Below are positions 1 through 8,235 of a stretch of 64,000 nucleotides of DNA, one piece after another; position 1 is the stretch's first letter; each line of letters starts with the position of its first letter. A model generated the notes under the pieces. That model searched no databases. It worked only from the letters and a program-made list of their open reading frames with translations, and was not told the DNA's origin. The translations under genes and the position numbers were made by a program. Source of the DNA: CAG-1782 sp045601385 (lineage in GTDB: Bacteria; Bacillota; Clostridia; Christensenellales; DTU072); assembly GCA_045601385.1 (NCBI GenBank), contig JAZRZM010000004.1, forward strand, positions 62,001-126,000, written 5' to 3'.

Positions 1-432
1 CAAAAAGACAGTTCGCCCTGGTACGACGTTTTGTTTACGCATCCTCTTTTCGATATTCGCAACGTAACGGATAAAGAAACCGTCGTATGGGAAGGAATCA
101 CGATGACCTTTTTTAAGACGCAGCACCCCGCGCCGTGTCTCGGCGTGCGGATAAGCGACGGCGTATCGACCATGGTATACACGGGCGACACGAAGAGATA
201 CGAAGGGATCGAAAAGGATATCGGCGGCGCCGACTTGGTCCTTTGCGACTGCTCGAAGCCGGCTGCGTTTGTCGGCGGGCATATGACGGTCAAGGACGCC
301 GAAGAACTCGCCGCGGCGGTGAAAGGAAAGTTGATTGCCACGCATATAACGCCGTTTGAGGATCCCGTTTTCAGCAAAAACGCACCCGAAAACATAGAAA
401 TCGCAATAGAAGGAAAGGAGTATATTTTTTAG
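1..432 (+). CDS. MBL-fold metal-dependent hydrolase (3' part)
   Basis: The frame is open from the first base, so the gene begins outside the window and only its C-terminal ~143 residues are seen. Three zinc-site motifs of the metallo-beta-lactamase fold are present: TGDT (Asp ligand, about nt 181-192), GGHMT (about 274-288) and the final ATH motif (His codon at 343). Their order and the short terminal helix fit the RNase Z / YhfI-like cytoplasmic branch rather than class B beta-lactamases. The substrate cannot be read from this fragment. The PfkB kinase follows 2 nt after the stop, so the two are probably co-transcribed. Confidence 0.8.
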   Translation, partial: QKDSSPWYDVLFTHPLFDIRNVTDKETVVWEGITMTFFKTQHPAPCLGVRISDGVSTMVYTGDTKRYEGIEKDIGGADLVLCDCSKPAAFVGGHMTVKDAEELAAAVKGKLIATHITPFEDPVFSKNAPENIEIAIEGKEYIF

Positions 433-434
433 AA

Positions 435-1322
435 ATGAAACGACAATACGACACACTCGTCATCGGGCATCCGTCCTTTGACTTCAATATCGATTATCAG
501 GACAACCTGATTACCGAACTGGGCGGAGCGGTATTTTATTCGTCCGCGTCCGCTTATGCCGGCGGCAATAAAGTCGGCGTCGTGACAAAACTCGCCGAAA
601 AAGATACGGACGCAATCAAGCAGTTTGTCGTTCCGCGCGAAGACATCTTTTTGATCCCGTCGAAAAAGTCCACGTCGATCCGTAACAAGTATTTTACCGC
701 CGATAAAGAAAAACGCAAATGCACGTGCATTTCGCAAGCCGACGCGTTTACCGTCGACGATATTCCCGACGTTGACAGCAAGATTTATCACTTTGCCGGA
801 CTTATCTACGGCGACTACGCGGACGGCCTTATCGAAGAACTGTCCAAGCGCGGTAAAGTGGCGGTGGACGTGCAGGGCTTTTTGCGCCATGCGAGCGGCG
901 ACAATACCGATATGTATTTCGAGAACTGGGCGGATCGGGAAAGGCTGATCCCGTACATTACGTATCTGAAAACGGACGCCGCCGAGGCGGAGATACTGAC
1001 GGGCGAAACCGATCGTCGGAAAGCGGCGAAAATCCTGTATGACATGGGCGCGAAAGAAGTCCTCATCACCCACAACACCGAGGTGCTGGCATACGACGGA
1101 AAAGAAATATATACCTGCCCGATCAAAGCGCGCAGCCTTATCGGGCGTTCGGGAAGAGGCGATACGACGTTCGCCGCGTATATCACCGAGCGTCAGCGCG
1201 CTTCGGTAGCCGATTCGCTTTTGTTCGCGACGGCATGCGTATCGTCCAAAATGGAAAAACTCGGACCGTATCGCGGCACAAGAAAAGACATCGAAGCGTA
1301 TATTCGGAAGTTTTATAAGTAA
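435..1322 (+). CDS. PfkB-family carbohydrate/nucleoside kinase
   Basis: A 295-residue protein of typical length for the ribokinase/PfkB family, which phosphorylates sugars or nucleosides with ATP. The N-terminal region carries the family's glycine-rich substrate segment (LGGAVFYSSASAYAGG). The C-terminal signature RSGRGDTTFAAY stands where GAGD is usual, with the catalytic Asp at about residue 243. The alanine of GAGD is replaced by arginine (GRGD). The start at 435 lies 2 nt after the upstream stop; the purine-rich GGAG at 417-420 is a rather distant ribosome site. The substrate is not predictable from sequence. No pathway genes adjoin it. Confidence 0.85.
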   Translation: MKRQYDTLVIGHPSFDFNIDYQDNLITELGGAVFYSSASAYAGGNKVGVVTKLAEKDTDAIKQFVVPREDIFLIPSKKSTSIRNKYFTADKEKRKCTCISQADAFTVDDIPDVDSKIYHFAGLIYGDYADGLIEELSKRGKVAVDVQGFLRHASGDNTDMYFENWADRERLIPYITYLKTDAAEAEILTGETDRRKAAKILYDMGAKEVLITHNTEVLAYDGKEIYTCPIKARSLIGRSGRGDTTFAAYITERQRASVADSLLFATACVSSKMEKLGPYRGTRKDIEAYIRKFYK

Positions 1323-1344
1323 ATCGCTTCCGCAAAAAAAAATA

Positions 1345-1373
1345 TTGCAAAGGAAAAAAATTTGTTATAAAAT
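1345..1373 (+). promoter_or_regulatory. Candidate sigma-A promoter of ald
   Basis: TTGCAA (1345-1350), a 17-bp spacer and TAAAAT (1368-1373), in an AT-rich gap and about 33 nt upstream of the ald ribosome site region. This is inference from consensus only. Confidence 0.4.
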
Positions 1374-1412
1374 ATAAGGGAAGTTTTCGCTTAAAAAAAG
1401 GAGATAGCGTTT

Positions 1413-2513
1413 ATGAAAATCGGTACAACGAAGGAATTGAAAAACCACGAATATCGCGTCGGACTCACTCCCGATAACGTGCTTGCGTACGTTCGTCACG
1501 GGCATGAAGTATTCGTCGAGACGGGCGCCGGAGTCGGTGCCGGGTTTGAAGATAAAGAATACGTCGAAGCGGGCGCAAAAATTTTGAATACGCCGAAAGA
1601 GGTCTTCGACACCTGCGATATGATCGTCAAGGTCAAGGAGCCGGAAGAATGCGAATATAAATACTTGCGCGAAGGGCAGATTCTCTACACCTATCTGCAT
1701 CTCGCCGCCAACCGTCCTCTTGCCGAAACGCTGCTTAAAAAAGGCGTCAAGGCGGTCGCTTTCGAGACGATCACCGATAACTCGGGTAATCTTCCCTGTC
1801 TTCGTCCGATGAGCCAGATCGCGGGCAGACTGTCCATACAGGAAGGCGCGAAATACCTTGAAAAAGAGTTCGGCGGCCGCGGCATTCTGCTTGGCGGTGT
1901 GCCGGGTGTTCAACGCGGCAAGATCGTCATCATCGGCGGCGGCGTCGCCGGGACGTACGCGGCGAAAGCGGCTGTCGGCGTGGACGCGCAGGTCACTCTG
2001 CTCGACGTCAATTCCAACCGCCTTGCGTACCTCGAAGACATCTTCGGCGCGAGCGTGACCACTCTTTATTCGACCGAAGCCAACATCCGCAAGAGCCTTG
2101 CCGAAGCCGACCTTGTCATCGGTTCGGTGCTGATCCCCGGCGGTTCCACACCGAAACTGATCCGAAAAGAACACCTGAAACTGATGAAGAAAGGCGCGGT
2201 CATCGTCGATATCGCCATCGATCAGGGCGGCTGCTGCGAAAGTTCTCACGTCACCACGCACGACGATCCGATTTTTATCGAAGAGGGCATCGTCCATTAC
2301 TGCGTAGGCAATATGCCCGGAGCCGTACCGCATACCTCGACCGTCGCTCTTGCCAATACGACGATCAAGTACGGTCTTATGATCGCCGATAACGGTCTCG
2401 AAAAAGCCGTCCGGATGGACGAAGGTCTCAAAAAAGGCGTCAATATTTATAATCACGCTTGCGTAAACAAAAACGTCGCCATAAGCCTCGGATACGAACT
2501 TGCGCAATTCTGA
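1413..2513 (+). CDS. ald: Alanine dehydrogenase
   Basis: A 366-residue protein, close to the usual length of about 370. It catalyses reversible NAD-dependent oxidative deamination of L-alanine to pyruvate and ammonia in the cytoplasm. The N-terminus (MKIGTTKELKNHEYRVGLTP) holds the conserved Arg15 that binds the carboxylate, and TYLHLA carries the catalytic His near residue 96. The Rossmann fold motif GGGVAGT lies around residue 175, and VDIAIDQGGC carries the catalytic Asp near 270. The AAAGGAG site at 1397-1403 fixes the start. It appears monocistronic, with its own promoter and a terminator at 2547-2583. Confidence 0.96.
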   Translation: MKIGTTKELKNHEYRVGLTPDNVLAYVRHGHEVFVETGAGVGAGFEDKEYVEAGAKILNTPKEVFDTCDMIVKVKEPEECEYKYLREGQILYTYLHLAANRPLAETLLKKGVKAVAFETITDNSGNLPCLRPMSQIAGRLSIQEGAKYLEKEFGGRGILLGGVPGVQRGKIVIIGGGVAGTYAAKAAVGVDAQVTLLDVNSNRLAYLEDIFGASVTTLYSTEANIRKSLAEADLVIGSVLIPGGSTPKLIRKEHLKLMKKGAVIVDIAIDQGGCCESSHVTTHDDPIFIEEGIVHYCVGNMPGAVPHTSTVALANTTIKYGLMIADNGLEKAVRMDEGLKKGVNIYNHACVNKNVAISLGYELAQF

Positions 2514-2546
2514 ATTTTTTGACAAACGTAAATTTTAACATACGCA

Positions 2547-2583
2547 AAAGGGATTCTGATTTTATATCGGAATCCTTTTTTGG
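2547..2583 (+). terminator. Rho-independent terminator after ald
   Basis: GGATTC (2551-2556) pairs with GAATCC (2570-2575) around a 13-nt loop, flanked by AAAAG and a run of six T. It separates ald from the convergent unknown gene. Confidence 0.7.
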
Positions 2584-2647
2584 TTCGTTAAACGCATCTA
2601 TAATAGGATAAAAGAAAAATAACGCCGATCGGCGCGGCAGGAAAACG

Positions 2648-3367
2648 TCAGGTTTCGATTTTGCCCGTGTCGGCATTTTGGAAAAAGAGCCAATAGCCGT
2701 TGAGATCGGAGCCCGATAGGGGTGCGTCGAGCCAGGAAGCGACGCCCTCGGCGATTTTCGGCAAGCCGAGCGATTTTTTGCCGGGGACGCCGTACCCGAG
2801 GAAGCGGATTTTTCCGTTTTCGTACAGTCTGCCGACGACGTAGTAGTCTTCTCGGTCATAGCGGATTTTTACCCATTCGGAGTCGGGGATAAGGGCGGAA
2901 AGCGTCTTTTCGGCGGGATGAATGACGAACAACTCGTCCACCTTTTCTTTGACGGTCAGATAAAAGTCGGTCGTTGATTTCGACAGGTTTTCAAATATGC
3001 GCTCTTTTTCGTCCGTTTGCTCCGCGTTTTCTTTCGGTTCGGGCGGATCGCTTTTTTGTGAAAGTTCACGCGTCGCTTCGTATAAAGAAACGTCTTTTCC
3101 GCCTTTGGCGACGACTTTATTGCCGATAAAAACGATACAGCCCAATTCGTCCGTAGGGTGCATGGAAGAAACGAAAGTCAGTTCCGTCCGCTCGCCCGAC
3201 AAGGGGAAAAGGCGTTTTGTCTCGCCGATTTTTACACAGCACGAAAAGTCGGGGCGGAAGTCGTCTCCGACGATTTTTATTCCGATTTCTTCCCCGACAT
3301 GCACGACGGTTACGTACCCTTTTACCTTTTTATCGGAAAGAACGATTGTTTTTTTGAGTAACGCCAT
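2648..3367 (-). CDS. Conserved-looking protein of unknown function
   Basis: A 239-residue soluble protein that I cannot assign. It has no signal peptide or membrane segment. An N-terminal ~100 residues look beta-rich (LKKTIVLSDKKVKGYVTVVH), then comes a charged linker rich in E, K and P (about 105-125). A C-terminal block follows with WVKIRYDREDYYVVG, a GYGVPG turn and GYWLFFQNADTG at the end. The two-part layout suggests a beta domain joined to a ligand- or sensor-type domain, but no catalytic motif is visible. No clear Shine-Dalgarno precedes the ATG at 3367. It is transcribed divergently from the rpsF operon. Confidence 0.7.
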   Translation of the reverse strand: MALLKKTIVLSDKKVKGYVTVVHVGEEIGIKIVGDDFRPDFSCCVKIGETKRLFPLSGERTELTFVSSMHPTDELGCIVFIGNKVVAKGGKDVSLYEATRELSQKSDPPEPKENAEQTDEKERIFENLSKSTTDFYLTVKEKVDELFVIHPAEKTLSALIPDSEWVKIRYDREDYYVVGRLYENGKIRFLGYGVPGKKSLGLPKIAEGVASWLDAPLSGSDLNGYWLFFQNADTGKIET

Positions 3368-3447
3368 AGTAAAAAAATATGAGCCGACGGGGCAATTTAT
3401 GCAAGCGATAGCGCGTTTTGGCGATTAAGCGTCGGTAAAAATGACAA

Positions 3448-3475
3448 AATATACAGTTTTTTCAGGGAAAATCAA
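3448..3475 (-). promoter_or_regulatory. Candidate promoter of the 239-residue protein gene
   Basis: On the minus strand TTGATT (complement of 3470-3475), a 16-bp spacer and TATATT (complement of 3448-3453). It lies back to back with the rpsF promoter. Confidence 0.4.
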
Positions 3476-3483
3476 AAAAACGC

Positions 3484-3511
3484 TTTACTTTTTCAAAAAA
3501 AAATGTAATAA
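3484..3511 (+). promoter_or_regulatory. Candidate promoter of rpsF-ssb-rpsR
   Basis: TTTACT (3484-3489), a 16-bp spacer and TAATAA (3506-3511), with TG just upstream of the -10. The transcript would have a leader of about 80 nt before rpsF. Confidence 0.45.
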
Positions 3512-3520
3512 TATGGGCAC

Positions 3521-3568
3521 TCTCGGTATGAGCCGAGAAAATCCTTGCTGCCGAAAAAAATCGGTAGC
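3521..3568 (+). promoter_or_regulatory. Two-hairpin leader, candidate S6:S18 autoregulatory element
   Basis: Hairpin 1 pairs TCTCGG (3521-3526) with CCGAGA (3533-3538) around a 6-nt loop. Hairpin 2 pairs GCTGCCGA (3547-3554) with TCGGTAGC (3561-3568), one pair being G-U. No T-run follows either, so these are not terminators. rpsF leaders in many bacteria fold into a structure bound by the S6:S18 pair; position and CCG content fit, but I cannot confirm a match to that motif. Confidence 0.35.
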
Positions 3569-3595
3569 CATATCAGACCAAAAGGAGGTAGAAAG

Positions 3596-3877
3596 ATGAG
3601 TAAATATCAATTGTTGTACATCATTGATAACGAACTCGGCGACGAAGCGAAAGACGCAACCATCGAAAAATTCAATCAACTGATCGAATCTTTGGGCGGC
3701 ACTGTCGACGCGACCGAAAAATGGGGCGCGCGTAAACTCGCTTACGCAATGGAGAAAAAGACCGAAGGCTACTATGTCCTCGTTCAATTCACCGCCGGCG
3801 CCGACGTACCCGCAGAAGTCGAAAGACAAATGCGTATCAGCGATGACATTGTTCGTCAAATGATAAACAGACTGTAA
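3596..3877 (+). CDS. rpsF: 30S ribosomal protein S6
   Basis: A 93-residue S6 family protein that binds S18 and the central domain of 16S rRNA. The family pattern is clear: YQLLYIIDNEL at the start, GGTVDATEKWGARKLAY in the middle, GYYVLVQF, and RISDDIVRQMINRL at the end. The ATG at 3596 is chosen because a strong AAGGAGG site ends 8 nt upstream and it gives the normal N-terminus. The same frame stays open further upstream, but that part is the untranslated leader. It is the first gene of rpsF-ssb-rpsR, and ssb follows after 13 nt. Confidence 0.96.
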   Translation: MSKYQLLYIIDNELGDEAKDATIEKFNQLIESLGGTVDATEKWGARKLAYAMEKKTEGYYVLVQFTAGADVPAEVERQMRISDDIVRQMINRL

Positions 3878-3890
3878 AACGGAGGATAGT

Positions 3891-4310
3891 ATGAACAGAG
3901 TATTCATGATCGGAAACCTGACCAAAGATCCCGAATTGACCACCACGTCGAACGACCTTGTCAACTGCAAATTCACTTTGGCTGTCGGTCGTCGTTACGG
4001 CTCGAAGGATACCGACTTTTTCTCGGTCATCTGTTGGAGAGCGATGGCGGAAAACTGCGGCAAATATCTGCGTAAAGGCAGTAAGGTCGGCATTTGCGGT
4101 TCTATTCAAAACAAAAACTACGAGACCAGCGACGGACAAAAGAGATATTCTGTCGAGATCGTTGCCGACGAAGTGCAATTTTTAAGCACGAAGAGCGACG
4201 ACATCAACGAACTGCCCGAAGCGAGCGCGCCCGCGGTAAGCGGCAAGCGTCCCGCCGGAAAAATCGCCGATCTCAAACCTGTCGAGGGCGACGAAGACTT
4301 GCCCTTCTGA
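3891..4310 (+). CDS. ssb: Single-stranded DNA-binding protein
   Basis: A 139-residue SSB. The N-terminal OB fold (about 1-105) begins with MNRVFMIGNLTKDPEL and contains the usual GKYLRKGSKVGICGSIQ and YSVEIVADEVQFL strands. A short flexible linker follows, and the acidic C-terminal tip DEDLPF that recruits replication and repair partners is intact. The linker is shorter than in E. coli SSB but normal for Firmicutes. The GGAGG site of ssb lies just past the rpsF stop. This gene order is the conserved Gram-positive one, tying SSB supply to ribosomal protein expression. Confidence 0.96.
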   Translation: MNRVFMIGNLTKDPELTTTSNDLVNCKFTLAVGRRYGSKDTDFFSVICWRAMAENCGKYLRKGSKVGICGSIQNKNYETSDGQKRYSVEIVADEVQFLSTKSDDINELPEASAPAVSGKRPAGKIADLKPVEGDEDLPF

Positions 4311-4331
4311 TAATTTGGAGGATTTTTTATA

Positions 4332-4625
4332 ATGAAAGAAAACAGCACCGGAGCAAATTACAGACGTGCTCCGAAAAAGAAAGTATGTCCTTTCTGCGTA
4401 GCCAAAGTCGATACCGTCGATTACGTATCGCTTGTCAAGGACATTGAAAAAAACAGCGACAAGAGTTTTGATCGCAGCGGAGAACGCCGTCCGCGTTTTG
4501 TCGCGGAGAACGGAAAGATCATTCCGCGGAGAACTTCGGGCGTATGCGTGAAGCATCAACGCGACCTTGCCGTAGCGATTAAGCGCGCCAGAATCATGGG
4601 GCTTCTTCCTTTCAAAGGTGAGTAA
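4332..4625 (+). CDS. rpsR: 30S ribosomal protein S18
   Basis: A 97-residue S18 protein, slightly longer than the usual 75-80 because of an extra charged stretch (about 30-58, including DKSFDRSGERRP). The N-terminus has CPFC, and the core has GKIIPRRTSGVCVKHQRDLAVAIKRARIMGLLPF, so a C-x2-C plus C-x2-H zinc site is probable. It is the last gene of the rpsF operon and is followed by a good terminator. A ribosome site GGAGG precedes the start. Confidence 0.95.
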   Translation: MKENSTGANYRRAPKKKVCPFCVAKVDTVDYVSLVKDIEKNSDKSFDRSGERRPRFVAENGKIIPRRTSGVCVKHQRDLAVAIKRARIMGLLPFKGE

Positions 4626-4657
4626 GAATTGCGCGTAAATCACAATTTACCTATTTG

Positions 4658-4698
4658 CTGATTACCGAACTGAAAAGCAAAGTAATCAGTTTTTTTTT
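4658..4698 (+). terminator. Rho-independent terminator after rpsR
   Basis: A perfect 8-bp stem CTGATTAC (4658-4665) / GTAATCAG (4682-4689) with a 16-nt loop, then nine T. Only 22 nt remain before greA, so greA is either read through this terminator or has a promoter overlapping it. Confidence 0.85.
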
Positions 4699-4720
4699 GA
4701 TATGAGGAGTGTAAAATAAT

Positions 4721-5194
4721 ATGGAAACCATTAAATTGACACAGGCAAAATACGACGAAATGACGAAGAAACTCGACTATTTGCGTACCGTGCGTCGCAG
4801 TGAAATTTCCGACGCGATCAAACACGCGAAAGAATTCGGCGATTTGAGCGAAAACGCCGAATACTCGGCGGCAAAAGACGCGCAGGTTGCCAACGAAGCG
4901 GAAATCGCCCGTATGGAAGATACGCTTGCTTTGGTGGAAATTATTGCGGAAAAGGACGTCAATACCAAGTTTGTCGGTATCGGGAACACCATCACCGTCC
5001 TGGACGTCGCGGAAAACGAAGAAATGGTTCTGCAAATCGTATCCAGTCTCGAAGCGGACAGTCGCCAAGGAAAAATCAGCGACCGCAGTCCGATCGGGAA
5101 AGCGCTCGTCGGGCATAAAAAAGGTGAAACCGTCGTGGCAAAGACGCCCGCGGGCGATATGGAATTGAAAATTCTTTCCATCGAAAAGCAATAA
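4721..5194 (+). CDS. greA: Transcription elongation factor GreA
   Basis: 157 residues, the normal GreA length. It rescues backtracked RNA polymerase by stimulating transcript cleavage. The N-terminal coiled coil (about 1-75) ends in the acidic tip region EFGDLSENAEYSAAKDAQ, whose D and E residues enter the polymerase secondary channel. The C-terminal FKBP-like domain includes SPIGKALVGHKKGE. A GAGGAG site lies upstream. lysS follows 13 nt after the stop, a common greA-lysS pairing. Confidence 0.96.
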   Translation: METIKLTQAKYDEMTKKLDYLRTVRRSEISDAIKHAKEFGDLSENAEYSAAKDAQVANEAEIARMEDTLALVEIIAEKDVNTKFVGIGNTITVLDVAENEEMVLQIVSSLEADSRQGKISDRSPIGKALVGHKKGETVVAKTPAGDMELKILSIEKQ

Positions 5195-5207
5195 TACGGG
5201 GGAAAGA

Positions 5208-6707
5208 ATGGCTGAAATCAACGAAACAAATCTAAATGAAAACGAAGAACTCGAATTGACGGAGATAGACGCGGTACGGCGGCAAAAACTGACCGACCTC
5301 GTCGAAGCGGGAAGCGATCCGTTTGAGATCACGAAATACGAACGCACCGCGCGCGCCGAAGAGATTCTTGCCGATTTCGACGGCTTCGACGGCAAAACGG
5401 TGACCGTCGCAGGCAGAATGATCTCTCGTCGTATCATGGGCAAAGCGTCTTTCGGACATCTTATGGACGGCGGAAAACAACTGCAAGTATACTTCCGCCG
5501 CGACGAAGTGGGCGAAGAAGACTATGCCGCGTTCAAAAAATGGGATATCGGCGATATTATCGGCGTGGAAGGGAGTATTTTTAAGACGGAAACGGGCGAA
5601 ACGACCGTTCGCGCGAAAAAAATCGTTCTTCTTTCCAAGTCGCTCCATCCGCTGCCCGAAAAGTATCACGGGCTTACGAATACCGATATCCGCTATCGCA
5701 AACGCTACGTCGACCTGATCGTCAATCCGGAAGTCATGGATACCTTTGTCAAGCGGAGCAAAATCATCTCCTGCATTCGTGCCTATATGGAAAATATCGG
5801 CTTTATCGAAGTGGAGACGCCCGTTCTGAACAGTATCCCCGGCGGCGCGAACGCCCGTCCTTTCATCACGCATCACAACGCTCTCGATATCGATATGTAT
5901 ATGCGTATCGCGACCGAATTGTATCTGAAACGGCTCATAGTGGGTGGCTTTGATAAGGTGTTTGAAATCGGTCGTATTTTCCGTAACGAGGGTATGGATA
6001 TTAAGCACAATCCCGAATTTACGACGATCGAATTGTACCAGGCGTATGCCGACTACAACGATATGATGGACATCACCGAAGGCTTGTTCCGCTATTGTGC
6101 GCAAGAGGTATTGCACACCGAAGACGTCGAGTACCAGGGGACGGTTCTTCATTTCGGACAAAAGTGGCCGCGCCTGACCATGGTAGACGCCGTCAAACAG
6201 TATACGGGCATCGACTTTAACGACGAAGATTTGCCCAAACTGATCGCGCAGGCGAAAGCGATCGGCGTGGAGATCGACGACAACGAGTGCTGGGGCAAAG
6301 CGCTGTACGAGGTCTTCGATCAAAAGGTCGAAGAAAAACTGATTCAACCGATTTTCATCATCGACTACCCTGTCGAAGTCAGCCCGCTCGCCAAGCGTAA
6401 ACCGAGCGACAAACGCCTTACCGAACGGTTCGAGTGCTTTATGATGGCAAGCGAAATGGGTAACGCGTTCAGCGAACTCAACGATCCGATCGACCAACGC
6501 GGACGCTTTGAACAACAGGCGAAAGCGAGAGCGAACGGCGACGACGAAGCGCAGTTTATGGACGAAGACTTTGTCAACGCGCTCGAATACGGTATGCCCC
6601 CGACGGGCGGTCTCGGTATCGGGATCGACCGTATGGTCATGATGCTGACGAACAATTACAGCATCCGCGACGTGCTTCTCTTCCCGACGATGAAGCCGCG
6701 CAAATAA
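5208..6707 (+). CDS. lysS: Lysine--tRNA ligase, class II
   Basis: 499 residues, the usual size. The N-terminal OB anticodon-binding domain (about 60-150) includes VTVAGRMISRRIMGKASF. The class II catalytic core has motif 1 around FIEVETPVLNSIPGGANARP, motif 2 around EIGRIFRNEGMDIKHNPEFT, and motif 3 in GGLGIGIDRMVMML. It charges tRNA-Lys with lysine in the cytoplasm. The leader is short and no T-box is present. It is probably co-transcribed with greA and with the decarboxylase-like gene 17 nt downstream. Confidence 0.97.
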   Translation: MAEINETNLNENEELELTEIDAVRRQKLTDLVEAGSDPFEITKYERTARAEEILADFDGFDGKTVTVAGRMISRRIMGKASFGHLMDGGKQLQVYFRRDEVGEEDYAAFKKWDIGDIIGVEGSIFKTETGETTVRAKKIVLLSKSLHPLPEKYHGLTNTDIRYRKRYVDLIVNPEVMDTFVKRSKIISCIRAYMENIGFIEVETPVLNSIPGGANARPFITHHNALDIDMYMRIATELYLKRLIVGGFDKVFEIGRIFRNEGMDIKHNPEFTTIELYQAYADYNDMMDITEGLFRYCAQEVLHTEDVEYQGTVLHFGQKWPRLTMVDAVKQYTGIDFNDEDLPKLIAQAKAIGVEIDDNECWGKALYEVFDQKVEEKLIQPIFIIDYPVEVSPLAKRKPSDKRLTERFECFMMASEMGNAFSELNDPIDQRGRFEQQAKARANGDDEAQFMDEDFVNALEYGMPPTGGLGIGIDRMVMMLTNNYSIRDVLLFPTMKPRK

Positions 6708-6724
6708 ACTATCGCTATAAAAAA

Positions 6725-7987
6725 ATGTCACTGACCGAAAATATTTTACGAAACGCCGACAAAGTGCGCTATCACATGCCCGGACACAGCGGCAATATCC
6801 CTGCCGAACTTTTTCGGTGCGACGTGACCGAACTTGATTATAGCGACAACTTATTGAGTCCGCAAAACGAAATTGCGGAATTGGAAAAAAAGATAGCCTC
6901 CGTATATCATGCGGAGGCTTGCCTTATATCTACGCAAGGCGCGACGACGAGTTTGTTCGAGGCTATCTTTGCGACGAAGGACCGCGGCGATTTTCTTCTG
7001 ATCGGACCGCTACATAAATCGATTTATAACGCAATGCGCGTTTTCGGACTGAAAGCGTGGCACATTGATACATTGACGGAAACGACAAAGATTCCTTCTT
7101 CGGTAAAAGCGGCGATCATGACGTCGCCAAACTATTACGGGAACTGTCTTCCGCTTGAAAAAATATGCGCCTTTCTTCGGCAAAAAGGGATCGTTTCCAT
7201 CGTTGACGCGTCGCACGGGAGCCACTTTATTTTTCACGAAAAACTACCGCATTCGGCTACCGAATATGCCGATTTGGTTGTCCATAGCATTCATAAGACA
7301 TTACCTGTTATTACCGGTGGAAGTCTGCTTTTGTTACGGGATAAGACCTTTGTTTCGGCGTGCGGATTGGCAAGAAAACTTTTGCACACGACTTCTCCGT
7401 GCTATATTATTACCTGCTCGGTCGAGCATGCTTTTTCGATAAGTAAAGAGGAATATCACGATACGTTTACAAAGATGTTTGCCGCGGTGGAAGAGTTCCG
7501 CGATCTTTTGAAACTGCCTTTTGTTGTCGAAAACACCGATGACAAAACGCGTCTTGTCGTGTCGTCGCCTTTTTCCGGATTTGCGGTCACCGCCGCATTG
7601 GAAAAAGCCGGGTTCGTCGCCGAGATGAGTTCGGAAAACAAGTCCGTCTTTTTTGTGACGCCCGATAACTATCGGACCTTACCTAAACTTGCGCAAGCGT
7701 ACAACGGTTTGGACACGACGTCCTTTCCCGACTATATGGCGGACAAAATATTCTTTACACCCCATGACGAAGCGGTAGAATTGACTTTCGGCGGAGAATG
7801 GGAAGAAGTGCCGCTCGAACAAGCCGAGGGCAAAAAACTGTACTACGAAGTCGGTCTGTATCCCCCGGGTGTTCCGCTCGCTTATTCTCACGAAAGACTG
7901 ACGAAAAAGATGATCGAACTGCTGCGAACACACCCCGACAGACGATTCGGCGTGGAGAAAGGAAACGTTTACGTCTTGAAAGAATAA
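6725..7987 (+). CDS. Orn/Lys/Arg decarboxylase-family PLP enzyme, short form
   Basis: 420 residues of the fold-type I PLP family that includes ornithine, lysine and arginine decarboxylases. The start region YHMPGHSG is the family's N-terminal substrate loop, STQGATTS and the SHGSHF Asp/His region shape the cofactor pocket, and VHSIHKTLP carries the Schiff-base lysine (Lys191). The C-terminal GLYPPGVPL is also typical. The protein lacks the long N-terminal wing domain of E. coli-type enzymes and resembles the Bacillus YaaO/SpeA size class. It probably makes a polyamine precursor; whether it acts on arginine, lysine or ornithine cannot be read. A hairpin follows the gene. Confidence 0.88.
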   Translation: MSLTENILRNADKVRYHMPGHSGNIPAELFRCDVTELDYSDNLLSPQNEIAELEKKIASVYHAEACLISTQGATTSLFEAIFATKDRGDFLLIGPLHKSIYNAMRVFGLKAWHIDTLTETTKIPSSVKAAIMTSPNYYGNCLPLEKICAFLRQKGIVSIVDASHGSHFIFHEKLPHSATEYADLVVHSIHKTLPVITGGSLLLLRDKTFVSACGLARKLLHTTSPCYIITCSVEHAFSISKEEYHDTFTKMFAAVEEFRDLLKLPFVVENTDDKTRLVVSSPFSGFAVTAALEKAGFVAEMSSENKSVFFVTPDNYRTLPKLAQAYNGLDTTSFPDYMADKIFFTPHDEAVELTFGGEWEEVPLEQAEGKKLYYEVGLYPPGVPLAYSHERLTKKMIELLRTHPDRRFGVEKGNVYVLKE

Positions 7988-7991
7988 TAAA

Positions 7992-8023
7992 AAGCGCGGC
8001 TGTTTTTAACCGCGCTTATTTAT
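7992..8023 (+). terminator. Probable terminator after the decarboxylase
   Basis: An 8-bp perfect stem AAGCGCGG (7992-7999) / CCGCGCTT (8010-8017) with a 10-nt loop, followed by ATTTATT, a weak U-tract. Confidence 0.6.
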
Positions 8024-8026
8024 TAA

Positions 8027-8099
8027 GTGACAATGGTTCGTGCGAGAAAACTTTATAATGTTTTACCGAAATAATATTGTTATATTTTTCGTTCTACGG
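8027..8099 (+). repeat. 73-bp direct repeat, copy A
   Basis: Matches copy B at 8236-8309 at roughly 88 percent by eye, with seven mismatches and a 2-nt gap. The 3' half, including CCGAAATAATATTGTT and TTTTTCGTTCTACG, is almost identical. There is no coding sign. It lies just after the decarboxylase hairpin. Confidence 0.8.
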
Positions 8100-8150
8100 T
8101 ATTTGCGATAAAACTTGTAGGGTGGATGGGATAGGGAAAAAGACGTAGAT

Positions 8151-8205
8151 TCCTTGTTCTTCGCACGCAGTTGTACCGTCGTACTACAAGGTGCGAAAAC
8201 AAGGA
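8151..8205. repeat. Long hairpin between the two direct repeats
   Basis: TCCTTGTT plus TTCGCAC (8151-8158, 8160-8166) pairs with GTGCGAA plus AACAAGGA (8191-8205): a 15-bp stem with one bulged C at 8159. The 24-nt loop has further TTGTA/TAC-ACAA pairing. No T-run follows on either strand, so it is not a standard terminator. It could be a small mobile or REP-like palindrome or a structured RNA. Confidence 0.65.
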
Positions 8206-8235
8206 AAGAAAAATAAAACAAATAGATTTATCCTT

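Noticed and set aside
1365..2525. 386-codon minus-strand frame opposite ald
   Set aside because: Antisense of alanine dehydrogenase; no ribosome site or homology.
5232..6731. 499-codon minus-strand frame opposite lysS
   Set aside because: Antisense of an unmistakable LysS with all class II motifs.
8151..8205. Retron msr/msd or terminator
   Set aside because: No reverse transcriptase gene nearby and no U-tract after the stem on either strand.
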